In this document: one piece after another, positions 1 through 11,400 of the stretch
Numbering within the stretch: position 1 is the stretch's first letter
Layout of the letters: the number at the start of each line of letters is the position of its first letter
NCBI GenBank assembly: GCA_025093985.1
Contig: JACAAK010000013.1
Coordinates: 372,001 to 436,000 of the forward strand
Source of the DNA: Calvatia gigantea
Taxonomy: Eukaryota > Basidiomycota > Agaricomycetes > Agaricales > Lycoperdaceae
DNA length: 64,000 bases
Direction: 5' to 3'
Notes under the pieces: model-generated
Database searches by the model: none
What the model saw: only the letters and a program-made list of their open reading frames with translations
Told to the model about the DNA's origin: nothing
Translations under genes and position numbers: made by a program

Positions 1-517
1 ATGTAAATTTGTGCGCAAACCGTGAACCAGCGTTCTGGTATGGGAGTAGATACATCTGGCAGATCTGATGCCTTCGAATTGCGATGGTAACAAATAGAAC
101 GATGGGCCAAGGGAGGTACAGTAATGGACTGAGGAGGGACGGTTTCCATTTCGTGCTCGATGCACGATTCAGCCTTATCGCCAGAGTCGGAGGCAGGAGG
201 GTTGGAACTGATGGTTCAGGCGAACGTGATGGAGCTGGCAACCGTTAGGCAGAATGGGGACAATATATGGAAAATACAGTGGATGATTTGTGGAGGGGAG
301 ATTTCGTGACACCAATGATGGAGGGGATTTGTGGAGGACACATGTGTGATTTGGCCAAGATGGGGATAGGTGGAGTAGGGCCTGTGCGCCAACCAATATG
401 ATGAGGGTAACTCAGAATTTGACCCAGCGCCATTTCAAGCAAAAGTCCGTAACGATCACTTGGAGGGAGGGTGACGGTGTGTTTGCATGTGCTTGAACCG
501 GGGGACATTGATCTCAC
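1..517 (-). repeat. Family A gene-like repeat, 5' part, cut by window edge
   Basis: This minus-strand relic matches the 5' portion of the better copies at 3640-5170 and 40561-41960. Its first-exon-like stretch (517 down to about 400) reads SPGSSTCKHTV followed by LLLEMALGQIL, a short hydrophobic run seen at the same place in other copies. Frame is lost further downstream. The product is not recognised. It lies head to head with the 5' flank of the first NACHT gene. Confidence 0.5.
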
Positions 518-639
518 ATGCTTGGACTGGAGGACGTGGGGACATCAGAGGGTGTTTTTCTGGAGATCGCCAACATCATCGAGTTCACCACTATCATTAT
601 AGAATTCACTCTGCACGCTTGCAAGGGAGAGGTGTCAAT

Positions 640-802
640 CGATCAATCTGGACTCTTGCCTCGTAGGAGGGTGTATGGTCATTCTCTATTGCGGACAGCA
701 AGACGCATTGCTCGTGCCTCGTTCCTTCCCTGCCCAAACCCATCGGTACCACCTTGATCGACTTCCTTCGACGACCCTCCTCGCGATTACTGGGTCTATT
801 CA
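640..802 (+). promoter_or_regulatory. Conserved 5' flank of NACHT gene 1
   Basis: The stretch just before the ATG at 803 has recognisable counterparts before the other three NACHT genes (13570-13734, 25950-26093, 37520-37674) and an inverted orphan copy at 53885-54080. Shared landmarks are a GAGGGYGTATG block, a run around ACAGCAACACGCATTGC and TTCAATG at the start codon. No TATA box is evident. Conservation ahead of every copy suggests it is the co-duplicated core promoter/5' UTR. Confidence 0.4.
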
Positions 803-3222
803 ATGTCACTCTTCACCAACGCCCAGGGAATTGAGGTCACTGGTGGCCAGTTCACGGCAACGACAATGGCCATCACCACTAACAACTACCTAGGTGGCCC
901 AACTGGTAAGCTTCATCAACATGGGCGAGCCGATGAACTAACCTCAGACTAGGCATCGATATCCTGCGCGAAGCATCTGCTCCTGAAGCCGCTCATGATT
1001 CCTCCGCTCGTTCGTACTCCCCTCGGTGTTTCCCTGGAACACGCGAGCAATACATCGACGACATCGTACGCCGGGCTGTCCCTTCCCTCGGCGACAACTC
1101 TCTCCCTATATACTGGATGAGAGGTCCAGCTGGAGTCGGCAAATCCGCCATTGCCCAGACATGTGCTGAGAGACTCCAGAAGAAGGGAGTGCTCGGTGCT
1201 GCATTCTTCTTCTCGGTCAGTGGACAACACAAACCGGAGAAGTTCTTCCCCTCCATCGCATATCAGCTCTCCACCGTCCACCCCGCCTACTGTGACCTCG
1301 TCGATAGGAAGATCCGCCGTGACAAGACCCTTGTTGACAAGGCGATGCAGTTCCAGTTTCAATATCTGATCGATGAACCCCTACGGGAACTGGAGGAAAG
1401 TGGCAACGGCATTCGGAAGAGGGTTCAAGTATTCGTTGATGGGCTCGATGAATGTGAGGGTGCGGACGCCCAATGCGAGATTATCCGGATTGTTGTTGCA
1501 GCTGCATCTGTTGGTGTCATCCCCTTGCGTTGGGCTTTCTTCAGCCGCCCAGAGCCTCACATCGAGGCCACGTTCTCTAGAACTGGCATAGCCCCCCACT
1601 GCTACAAGACGATACTCCCAATCTCGAGAGACGCTGATGGAGAAATCGAGCTATATCTCAGAAATGCTTTTGACAATATCCCCCAACGCAGGAGCACTTC
1701 AACACAGACTCCGTGGCCCTCCACTGAAGAGATGGAGATAGTTATTCGTGGTGCACGCGGGTCGTTCATCTACGCAACAACAGTTGTTCGATTCATTGGT
1801 CGTCCAGATTCGCTCAGTCCCCAGAAGCGTTTATGTGCTGTCATCGGTGTCATTTTGGACCGCCGCTCTGATGTTGATACCAACACCGACGCACCATTTG
1901 CCGAGCTGGATGCATTCTATATCTTGATCCTGCAACGCATCCCTACAGACATCTTCCTATTTGTCCATTTACTTCTTGCCGTACTCTGTCAACGTGGGAG
2001 TTCGAGTGCGATAGTTGCTGCTAACCTCTTGAAGTTGTCTAAAGATGAGTTTGAAAATGTCTGTAGCCACGTGGGCGCTGTTGTCTGCTTTGAGGACCCA
2101 GGCAAAGGCCTCAAGCTCGACCCCACCATCAACACGAGTTGCACTTACACACAGACCAGTCACGTTGTCTTTCAGGAACTACTTCTGCAAGTTGGTCATC
2201 ATCTCGGAGGGCGTGTCAGTTTCCATCACAAGTCCTTCCTCGACTTCCTCCTTGACCCGGCGCGGTCGGGTAGCTATTCAGTCAAGTCCTCAGAAGCGCT
2301 CGCAAACCACTTTGTCAAAATCCATCTCGACTATGATCGAAGCCTTTGCTGGCGTGGCTCAGGTGGGTTTACACCAACATGTCTCTTTTACCCATGCTCT
2401 TGATCCTTATGTCCTTAGAATTGGCCCTTGCACCTGGCGTACCCGATTCGGCAGCCTCTCTTTCCTATCCGTACACAAATGAATTGGCCAACTCGATCCT
2501 CAAAGCTTTTGTCTATATTCTAGTTGGTAGTGAAGACCCAGACTGTTTTCCTGCGCCTCGAGAATCAGAAGGATTGGATGCCAACCGCGATTTCCGCAAG
2601 CACCTGCACTGCTGCACAATTTCTTCAACCATCAGTCGTCCATTTAGCCACCTGCTTTGGGGTTGTGAATCCCAACGAAAATTATTTCGGGGAATTTACA
2701 TTGATTATATATCGCGTGACGGATTACCCAAATTCAATGTGATTGAATTCAAATCGGTAAATAAATTCACTCAACATATAGCCGCGCTGATCTTTGACCA
2801 CAAATCTTAAGATGATCAAACAACAGGAGCGAGCAAAAATTATCCGACGATACCATCCGAACTTGACTTCGAGAATCAAGTCTTTGCTTCGCAATAAATC
2901 CAAGGAAGGTTTTGAGTTTGCACTGTATCGCATGGGACATGGTGAGAAATCAGTTTTCTGGTACTGGGAGATCAACCACAGGTTGCAATATTATCGGTCG
3001 TTCCATTCGATTGATTTGGTGGAGGGAGTGAAGAGATTCCAAGAGGAGGATTTTGACTCATGGCCCAAGTACGGGTATGAGTCTGAGAGTGAGTATGAGG
3101 ACGGGGATGAGGACGAAGACAAGAAAGAGAGCGAGAATGAGGACAGGAACGAGGAAGGGGACAAGAACAAGGATGGGTCTAATAACTCAATAAGTAGCAC
3201 GGGGTGGGTGGGGGAGGTTTAA
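803..3222 (+). CDS. NACHT-domain NTPase (nwd2-like fungal NLR), copy 1, intact
   Basis: Exons: 803-905, 953-2362, 2419-2756, 2812-3222, all with GT-AG introns of 47-56 bases; the sum is 2262 bases, giving 753 residues. Exon 1 encodes a 34-residue leader (MSLFTNAQGIEV, then a G/Q/T/N-rich stretch). Exon 2 holds the NACHT: Walker A GPAGVGKS at about 92-99, Walker B/NACHT signature VFVDGLDEC at about 194-202, sensor-like FFSRPE near 231, FIYA near 306, and FHHKSFLDFLLDP near 465. Exon 3 starts ELALAPGVPDSAASLSYPY. Exon 4 encodes IKQQERAKIIRRYHP, FWYWEINH and EEDFDSW, then a Glu/Asp/Lys/Asn-rich tail. NACHT proteins are ATP-driven oligomerising switches; in other fungi some control self/non-self recognition. 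No WD40, ankyrin or TPR repeats follow, so the ligand-sensing part is unclear. The start was chosen because all four paralogues conserve this leader and its splice donor. Confidence 0.87.
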
Positions 3223-3639
3223 AACGAGCTCTGTTAAGGGTGTTTCTGTCACTCAAATTCAATGTTATGATGCGCGCGTTGCTAGACTATGCAATCATTC
3301 TTATTTCGCTGTGCCGAATATAAGAACATGGGGACACTGAAGAAAGAGAATGTACCCAATCTTATCCAGTCAGCGCTGCAACTTCCAGGCGATGTAGTTG
3401 TGGTGGCATACAATTCTCCTGAGATTAGTGAGAGACGAAGAAACCAGAAACTGGGTGTCAAAACCGGGCGTCGAGTCCTCAATGCCTCACAGACCAGCTT
3501 GTACTCATACCACAGACGAACTTCCATGAACTTTCATCATCCATCCACGGGGCTTAAGTAACAAGGTCAGTTTTCTGTAGTGGATTATCAAAACGACAAA
3601 TAGTAGACTCATCAGCCTAATGCGGTTTTAGTAAAACCT
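3223..3639 (+). other. 3' flank of NACHT gene 1 (type I module)
   Basis: No gene is supported here. The sequence matches the region after NACHT copies 2 and 4: a G-rich run, TTTAAAACGAGC or TATAAAATGAGC, then GTGTTTCTGT and a CAATG(C/T)TATGAT block. It probably contains the 3' UTR and poly(A) region. A small open frame at 3289-3561 is not conserved in the paralogues. Confidence 0.45.
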
Positions 3640-5170
3640 TGTTCACTCGGTGATCACCCAAATTTTGTAGTATCAGCAATGCGAAGGAGCCAGGTGAGGG
3701 AGCACCCTCGATCCAAATGCATGTCCTGCACACATCCAGAACATGCAGCTACCGCAAATCGAGCCGTGCAACCCTCATATTGCATATGTTACTGAGTAAG
3801 AAGGGGTCGATCAGATGGTACGATCGTGAGCACTCCGTAAAACTCGACGAGTGGAGTGAATTTCGAAATGCATAGGTCAGCGGTGAAACGTTGAATGGGT
3901 CGAAACGTTGGATAACGTATACATTCAAGAAGAGAATGTATGTAACGTCATTCCTTAGGTATTCAGATGCATCGTGCAAGGAAGTGATGACGTTCCTGAT
4001 GAAAGCAGAAGTGGTATCACTGAGCTTGCCAATGCCGTGGACGTGGGAAGCCTCAGGGGAGGAGTGGATAGATGCGGCTGTGAAGTCGGGTTGGGCCGTC
4101 TGGTGGAGGTAGGTCTTGGGTGGGGTTTCGGCACTAGCATCAAGAGCGAAAAAAGAAGAGCAAAAGGATCCCTCCTACATCCACGCCTGAAATTGAGGAG
4201 CATGCCAAGGGCGGTTGAGGGGAAACCAAAGAGGGATGAGGAAATGTGCACCGGTAATTAGAAAAACCAACAAATCCCTGATTCTTAAGGACTCACCAGC
4301 AGCCCTGCTGATACCATTGGCCAAAAGTCCGGATCCCAGTATCAAGCAGCGCGTTCGCGATGTGTTCTGCGGTGGTTAGAGGTGGAGAAACAACAAGGAC
4401 GAGCCTTAACGAATACGCACCATCCCATCCTATCACCCTCTTTCCTTCCACATCATAATCTCTTGTTCACTGCTGTACAACCACTGTGACCCGCCATGCT
4501 CGTTATCCAGAAGACGAGTCAAATAAGTCCGTTCTATAGGTCCATGGCGACGATGCCGAATCTGAACCAAGTCGGGAGCGGAGCTTGGCTCTGTACGTAC
4601 CTCGGAATTTGAACGTGGTTCCTAGGAATGTGAATTCGTGCGCAGCTCGTGAACCAAACGCTCTAGCATGTGAGCAGATGCACCTGGCAGATCTGAGCCC
4701 TTCAATTCGCAGTTGCAGTAAGTGGAACGAGAAACCTAGAGAGGTAACGGACTGGGGAGGGAAGGTTTCTATTTGGTCCTCAGCACTTGATTCAACCTTA
4801 TCACCAGAGTCGGAGGTAGGAGGGTCAAAACTGATGGCCCAGGCGAATGAGATGAAGCTGACGACCTTCAGGCGGAGTAAGGTCATATATATGGATTAGA
4901 GTAGATGATTTAGAGGAGGGATGTCATGACACTAGCAATGGAGAGGGTTTGCGGAAGACACACGTAAGGCTTCAACAAAGATGGCGATAAGTAGGTGGAA
5001 TAGGGCCTAAATACCAATCGTCATCATAGGGATGACCCAGGATTTGGCCCAGCGCTATGTCGAGCAAAAGTCTGTACGGGTAAGTACGAATGAACAACGA
5101 TGACGGCGCTTGTGAGCACTTGGTGGTGTGTTTGCACATGCTTGAACCGGGGGACATTGATCTCATCTCA
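3640..5170 (-). repeat. Family A gene-like repeat copy
   Basis: Minus-strand, gene-like and multi-exon in appearance. From the 5' end (5166) it reads CKHTTKCSQAPSS and LLLDIALGQILG, then a 127-codon open stretch (4886-4503) with a hydrophobic start, then a valine-rich hydrophobic segment near 4430-4400, and finally KTYLHQTAQP-like and HDASEYLRNDVTY segments (about 4090-3950). The same order of segments recurs in about a dozen places in this window. Frames are interrupted, so this copy is probably dead. The hydrophobic runs suggest a membrane protein ancestor; no known family was recognised. Confidence 0.5.
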
Positions 5171-5870
5171 GCTCACCCTCTTCACAACTTCTTAATTCGC
5201 CTGTGCTCCCATTTATCCCTGCGACGTGAGCCCGCTCACCCTGACTGTCTCAGAGGATTTCCGAGACGCAGAAGCATTTCTCCAGTCGATATGAAAGTAG
5301 TGGTGTCGGAATACTATGTCGGTACGTCATTGTGGTTGAACAGCGCTCTGTTCGCGCACTAACTGATGGCTCATGTAGTTTCTCCTCCTGTAGGAGGACT
5401 TCGACTCGTGGCACAAGTAGGAGGAGTGAGGGCGGGATGGGAACAAGGATGAGGATAGGGGCGAGGATGAGGATGTGGACGGGAGGGAGGATGTGGACGG
5501 GAGTGAGGGTGTGGACGGGAGTGAGGGTGTGGACGGGAGTGAGGGTGTGGACGGGAGTGAGGGTGTGGATGGGAGCGATGATCTGTAAGGATGTCGATGA
5601 GGATGGGAATACGGATGAGGACAGGGACGGGAATAGGGATGGGAACGAGGGCACGTCCTAGTGAGTGACGGCAAGTGGACGGGGGAGGTCTAAAGTGAGC
5701 TCTGCTGGAGGTGTTTCTGTTGTTCAGACTTGAGGTTACGATGTATGGGATATTATCTTAGCAATCACTACCATTTTACTTTGTGGAATATTGCAAGAAT
5801 ATGGGGAGAAGGGTGTGTAGAAGGGCGCGCTGAATAAAGAAAAAAAGGTGCTCAATATCATGGTTATTAT
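5171..5870 (+). pseudogene. Chimera: family B first exon joined to NACHT exon-4 tail
   Basis: Positions 5171-5385 match the first exon and intron of family B (LTLTVSED-like stretch, EYYVG, donor GTACGT, acceptor near 5379-5381). Directly after, the sequence becomes the end of a NACHT exon 4: GGAGGACTTCGACTCGTGGC corresponds to EEDFDSW, followed by an acidic repeat tract and, from about 5685, the type I NACHT 3' flank (TAAAGTGAGCTCTGCTGG). No exon 1-3 of NACHT is present. In-frame stops follow EEDFDSW, so the tail is not expressed as in the parent gene. Confidence 0.55.
5475..5582 (+). repeat. 18-bp minisatellite, about six units
   Basis: Tandem units of GTGGACGGGAGTGAGGGT: the first (5475-5492) is slightly diverged, four follow nearly perfectly, and the last is degenerate. 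It lies inside the orphan NACHT exon-4 tail and in the parental frame would encode a repeated Val-Asp-Gly-Ser-Glu-Gly unit. Confidence 0.85.
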
Positions 5871-7515
5871 CTATTCAGCAGCGGCCCTACTTACAGACAA
5901 CTTGGTTGTTGCAGTAGATGATGTTCTTGGGTTGTGGTACCGGATCGTCGGAATGGGAAATAATACACTAAAATAAGATTCCGTATGCTACTAAGCGAAA
6001 TGGACAGACTAGATGGTACGATTACGAGCGCACTGAAATTAACAAGCAAAAATTCAGGGATGAGATTTAAGTTTGAACCGGCGGTTGGTCTGAGTATACT
6101 ATGTATTTGGCACGGGCGCGGTGGAAATTTTTGCATGCAGACCAAGAGTAAAACGGGACATGAAACAGGACACATAAAGGCGACATACAGGATCTCATAG
6201 ACTGGCGGGTAATGAGCCGGCCAGACTAGCAGGGGAATGTTGAATGCACTAAAACATTGGAGTAACATATACGTCGGGGGTCATCTAGTTAGTGGGGGGT
6301 GTAGATCGGGTGCATTTCACGGGCAGCTGGTCTACGGTCCCTGCAGATCACATCCTATCTACTATCCAAATTGCGTCCTGAAAGACCAACCTCAACATAG
6401 TTTTTGTTGCTTGTTGGTAGGGCTCTGGAGCTTGAGTGTAACATGATTCCCTAAATATTTGGGTGCGCCGTGCAAGGAAACGATGACGTCCCTGATGATG
6501 CCGGAATTGGTGTCGTAGATTTTGTCGAGATCGTTACAGGAAGTGTTGGCAAAGGAGTGGATAAGCGCGACTGTGCGCTTGGGTTGAACGGCTTGGTGGA
6601 AGTAAACCTTGAGTGGGGTTTCAGCGCCGGGGGCAAACCATGTCCAAAGTGCGGCCTACAATGTGAACATGGCGAAGGAAAGGATCCACCCTACATCCTT
6701 GCAAAGGCCTAAGTCTGGATGATGCCAATGGTAGGACCAGGTTGCAGAGGTGTAAGCTGCAGAAAGGGAATTGAAGAAATTTCAGACTCACCAACAGTCT
6801 ACGTCATCATCTTTCATTCACCGCCATACACTATGCCCGTTATCCCGACATGCAGGTTTACGACAACGACACTGGCAAGGCCTAGAGCCAAAAACTAGAG
6901 CTGGAGCTTGAACTAAAGCGGGATCCGGATTTAAATATTTAAGTCGGGGGAGGGCCTTTGCTTTGGATGTACCTTAGATTTGAGGATGGTCCCGCTGGAC
7001 GTGCACCTCTGCGGGACCCAGGAACCCGGCACAGCGGGATGTGAGCAGGTGCGGCCGGTCGGTCTGAGCCTTTCCAGTTGCGATGGTAGTTGATAGGACG
7101 AAGGGGTAATGGATTGAGGAAGGGCGGTTTCTTTTTTTGGTGTTTGGCGCATCATTCAGCCTTTGTGGAGGCAGCGGTTTGAACGTGACGGTCCGTATGA
7201 ACGTGGTGGAGTAGAGGTCTGTCGGGCAGAACGAGGACGATATACAGATTAGAGTAGGTGATCTAGAGGAGGGGGTTAGCGACACCAGCCACGGAGGGAT
7301 TGATCATTACGGAGGACACACAAATGGGTTTAACGAAGACCAGGATAAACGAGGCTTGGTCACCGGTCGCTATCATGCTGAGGACCCAAAACCCGGGCGC
7401 GGCGCCATTGCCAAGCAGAGACCCATGAATATATGAGTGAGCAACGATGGACGGTGATGACTTGCGAGCAGCTTTGGTGACGGCATGTTTGCACGTGCTT
7501 AGACTAGGGACCATT
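5871..7515 (-). repeat. Family A gene-like repeat copy
   Basis: Recognised by the 5' stretch CKHAVTKAARKSS then SYIHGSLLG (7500-7430), the two middle open stretches, and a TPLPTLPVT-type Pro/Thr/Ser-rich part at 6636-6451. The 3' part (5985-6200) still matches the copy at 16900-17060. Many frame breaks. It stands back to back with the following family B copy. Confidence 0.5.
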
Positions 7516-9629
7516 GACGGGGGCGACTTGAACTCACCGACACCCTCAGCCTTAAGTCCACTCCTGTCAAGGAAGGCAGAGTATGTCTCCTAACCCTGGC
7601 CCTGGTCGGCTGACTCACGTCTATGATTGAAAATACAGCAGAGCTTCGACAACTGGTTCTTGCTCTTTCTACGGTGTGCTGGAGCATCTGCTGCTCAAGT
7701 AGCCCTCGGCCATGCTTCCATTTATCTCTGTGACGCAAGCCACATTCACGTTAACTGTCGCGGAGGACGACCGTGCTATGGAAGCGGTTTTTAAGCCAGT
7801 ATCGAAAATGGAGGTTCCAGATTTATCATGGCAGTGCGTCATCGCGGTTCAAGGGGATCTTTGTTCCCGTCCTTACTGTTGGCTTGAATAATCAACCCGT
7901 CATTATCGACTGCAGGACCGGATGCGATTTGTAGCACCCTACCCCAGCGAATCGAAGACCGAAAAATCCAGATTATGGTGGGTGGCAGCGCAATTCAATA
8001 TGCCGTGGCGCCCCTCCAATTCCATTCGGCCTTGCATCCTCTGAATCCAAGCCCGCTCCCCCCCATCTTCACTATCGCTGTACCTGTCATCAACCCCGAT
8101 TGCCACCATCGCCAACCTCAATACCTCAGCCACCGAAATCGAAACAATGGAAGAATTGAAGTGGTGCTCCCATAGAGATCGATGAAGTTCTACCTATGCA
8201 CGTCGACAATCCTAAAGGCACACTTCCATGCGATGAATGTCAATATTGAAACAATGAAAGGGATTTGACATGCTCGCATAAAATCAGTGGCGTTGAACAC
8301 TACGACACTCACGAATGAAGAAACGGAGAGGGCAGCGGTACCACTGCTGTTGCCATAGGAGACCCTACTGCTTCAGCTGGTCCTCCGAGTGCTGGTGTCT
8401 CGACCTTGCCATAGAAAGTTCGACTATTGCGGCAGCTGATGACGAGTTCTGGATGGGGAGGTGGGTGGGTGATTGTGGATTATGGTGGTACGGTCGGTAC
8501 TCAGGGGAAGGGAAAGCCAAGGAGAAGGTGGCGAGGGTGGGAGGGTATTGAGATTAGGGAGGAGAAGTGCGTGAGGGTGCGTGTAGTGGATTGATCGAAA
8601 GATTGTGGGCATGTTGGGTCTCAAGGTACACTCTCCTCTTAGCTTGTTTGATTCTTTATTTTCGCCTGACTCGTTCGTGAAGGGACATTGCAAGTTACAC
8701 TGGATGTGCCTGCGGTGTTATGACGGAGTAGCTTTCGGGATGTAGGCCGAACTATCAAGTTTTTGTACGACCGGATTATGACGCCCGATGTACGCCGTCC
8801 CGATCCGGTTCACCACCACTACAGGCTAACGAATCCCCCCAAAAGATATTCTACATACATTGTTTGAAAGCGATAATTCAAAGGTCCACGATCCGAAGCA
8901 ATGCCTTTGCTGATGGCACGAAGATACTCGGCCAGATTAATTGAAGAGAAGGGGGTTGGTGCTTAGTTGGGAATGGTGAGTATGGACCTGCTCGGCAGTC
9001 TATCCTGTTCTCAATCTCAACTATCCCAGACGACCGGCAAAGTCCTGGGAACAGAGGGCCAAAGAACCCCAGAAGAGTCGAGGAAGAGGACAAGAATGAG
9101 ACCAACGCACTGGCCGTATGCGAACATTCCCCCTGCACCCCATGTTTGGATCATGCCGATTTTCCTTCTGGCGTCAAGTTTGCCGACCCCTCATCCCCGG
9201 GGAACACTACCTAGCCCCCCGCAAACCCGGTCCCATAATAAAATTCGGAGCACCACAAACGGTACATCCCAGAGGATGTCTCAAGAGCAGGCAAGAGGAA
9301 CCAACATGAGCCCGCGACCGCGAGACCTAGCAAACCTCTTTCACTATTCCCGCTTTTACTCCCTTTTTCGCAGCTCGCGTCGAAGAAGTTGGGCAACCAG
9401 ATTGGGCTGTCGATGCTGCACTACACGAACAGGTTCCAACGCTACTGCTGCTTCTCCGCCTCTACCACCACAACTTACGATCGCGCCGCTGCCCGGACCT
9501 TCATTCCATGACCTATCACTACCTAGAGGACCACCTGGAGCACAACCAGGACCAGCTCACAATGCCTCCCTTACTTGGCCCTTCGCTATCACAACCACCT
9601 CCCGTGGGTACACCAGCACCTGGTGGTGT
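7516..9629 (+). repeat. Family B gene-like repeat copy (most complete order of segments)
   Basis: Plus-strand, multi-exon-like. Order of conserved segments: a short first exon (LTVxEDxCDxEAF, about 7745-7800), donor-like GTACGT or equivalent, a Pro/Ser-rich stretch with EIDE(I/V)P (8000-8200), an Ala/Thr/Glu-rich disordered stretch ending in KVARVGG (8310-8550), a segment with FESGN near 8860, EEDKNET near 9080, and a Pro-rich C-terminal stretch (LPGPSFHDLSLPRGPPG, 9490-9550). The ancestral product would be largely disordered. No known domain was recognised. Frames are broken here. Confidence 0.45.
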
Positions 9630-11400
9630 ATTTGCACGTGCTTGAACCGGGGGACATTGATCTCCCCTGAACTCAGCGCTCACCGGCACCCTCCACCTCT
9701 TCACGACTTCTCAATTCGCCTGTGCTCCCACTTACCCCTGCGACGCAAGCTACGTCCACCCTGATTGTCTCAGAGGATAGTTGCGACGTAGAAGCGTTTT
9801 TCTAGTCGATATTGAAAGCAGTGGTATCGGATTGCTATGTCGGTACGTCATTGTGGCTGAATGGCGCTCTGTTCGTGCGCTAACTGATGGCTCATATAGT
9901 TTCTTCTCTGGCATGATAATCTAACGACAACCGACTGCCGCACCGTGTGCAACTTCTAACTGCAAAAAACCCGCTCCTCCTCATCTTCGTTATCGCTGTA
10001 CCGGACCGGCATCGTCATCATCGGTACCTTGACCACGAAAATTGGAACGACAAGAGAAACAAATGATGCCCCCATGGAAATCGACGAAGTCCCATCTACG
10101 TCGGTCGATAATCCGAAACCTACACTTGGACGTGATATTAAAGCACCCAAAGGGAAAGGGATTCGATATACACACGTGAAGTTGCGAACGAAGAAATGGA
10201 AGAGGGCGGTGCTGCTGCTGCTGGGCTGTTGGAGGCCTTATGGTCTTTTATGTACCCGGTGAATATCACCTTGCCATGGAAAGCGCGACCACTGCGGCAG
10301 CTGGTGATGAGATTTTGGATGAGAAGCTGATTGGGGAATTGTGGGCCATGACGGTATCTGAGGAAAGGAAGAGGGGAAAGAAAAGGTGACGAAGGTGGGA
10401 TGCATTGAGAATGGAGAAAAGAATGTGTGGGGACGTGCGCAGTGGGCCAACCGGAAGATTTGGGGAGGTTGGGATTCAAGGTGCGCTTGACTCTTGACTT
10501 GTTTAATCGTCATTGTCGCTGACTCGAGGGATTGTAAAGACAAGAAACAGGTTCTATTGAGGAAACAGGAGGCAGGCATGGTCGCGTCCGTCGACCGTTA
10601 ACGTCGAGACAGAGACAACAAGTTACTTAGAAGGGGAGGGACTCGGCCCAGGCCACGAGACTTTGTTGATAGACCGGAACGGGAGGTCGGAACGACTTGC
10701 CTGATCCGTGCTACGATCCGAGATTGTAAGTCCTCGAGCCGAACTCGTCCGGCTCAAGGGCACAAGAGTAGACAGAGAGATAACGATGTTTCAGAGACGA
10801 CGCGACAGACAGAGAAGACGTGTTGATAGAAAAACAGAGAGTGGGATCCTGTATATTCGATGATGCTAATACTGCCCATGGGTCTTATATACTTAGAAAC
10901 CGAGTCCGTGCGTATTGCAAAACCACGGTGGAAAGTCGTAGAACCCGAAGTGCTACAGAACGGAAATTAAAGAGAGTAGTGGTATATTGGAGGTAAGTGG
11001 AGGATGACCGAACACGAGGAAAGGGGGGTGTAAAAAGGGTTGACGGAAATTATACGGACACTGACACGAGGACTTCATGTTGAGAGCTAGTTGTGGGTGG
11101 ATGTTCGGTTGTCCGTTTTACGGCCAGCCGGTTTCCAGCCTCCACAGGATGCTGCGAGTTGTACAGGATGTATCCGCGTATGTTATGATAGAAGTAATTT
11201 TCAAATGTTGGTCTAGCTATCAAGTTTTTGTGTGACAAATACTCAGTGACTATGATACCTGGGGCAAGCCACCTTGATTTGGCTTACCACTGCCATGGCT
11301 TATGGTTCCCTTGGAAAATCATCCTGTGTACAGTTTGTGAAAGCGGTGACTTGAAGGCCCAGAGGTCTGCAGAAATACAGGGTAAATGGGATTGGTTGAA
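9630..11400 (+). repeat. Family B repeat copy interrupted by an LTR-like insertion
   Basis: It restarts with the B 5' landmark (TTGAACCGGGGGACATTGAT at 9640-9660) immediately after the Pro-rich end of the previous B copy, so the two are in tandem. The EIDEVPSTSVDNPK stretch (10075-10110) is the clearest protein-level match. Sequence from about 10260 to 10532 and from 11147 to 11400 is colinear with the copy at 34700-35300, which lacks the intervening 614 bases. Confidence 0.5.
10533..11146. mobile_element. Probable solo LTR (614 bp, TGT...ACA, GGAT target duplication)
   Basis: The insertion starts TGTAAAGACAAG and ends CAGCCTCCACA, and is flanked by GGAT at 10529-10532 and 11147-11150. The uninterrupted family B copies (for example near 34990 and 8670) read straight through as GAAGGGATGTTGCGAG or a close variant, so the empty site is visible inside this window. 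It holds a TATATA-type motif near 10890 and no coding capacity. The 4-bp duplication is shorter than the 5 bp usual for Ty1/Ty3 elements, so the exact class is uncertain. Confidence 0.6.

Noticed and set aside
949..1362. Long minus-strand frame opposite NACHT copy 1 (also at 13947-14291, 26237-26638, 37824-38237)
   Set aside because: These are shadows of the conserved NACHT exon; they recur only because the plus-strand coding sequence is conserved.
8967..9764. 265-codon plus-strand frame in family B
   Set aside because: It contains a real family B C-terminal stretch but crosses what look like introns and frame changes, and runs into the next repeat; kept only as part of the repeat.
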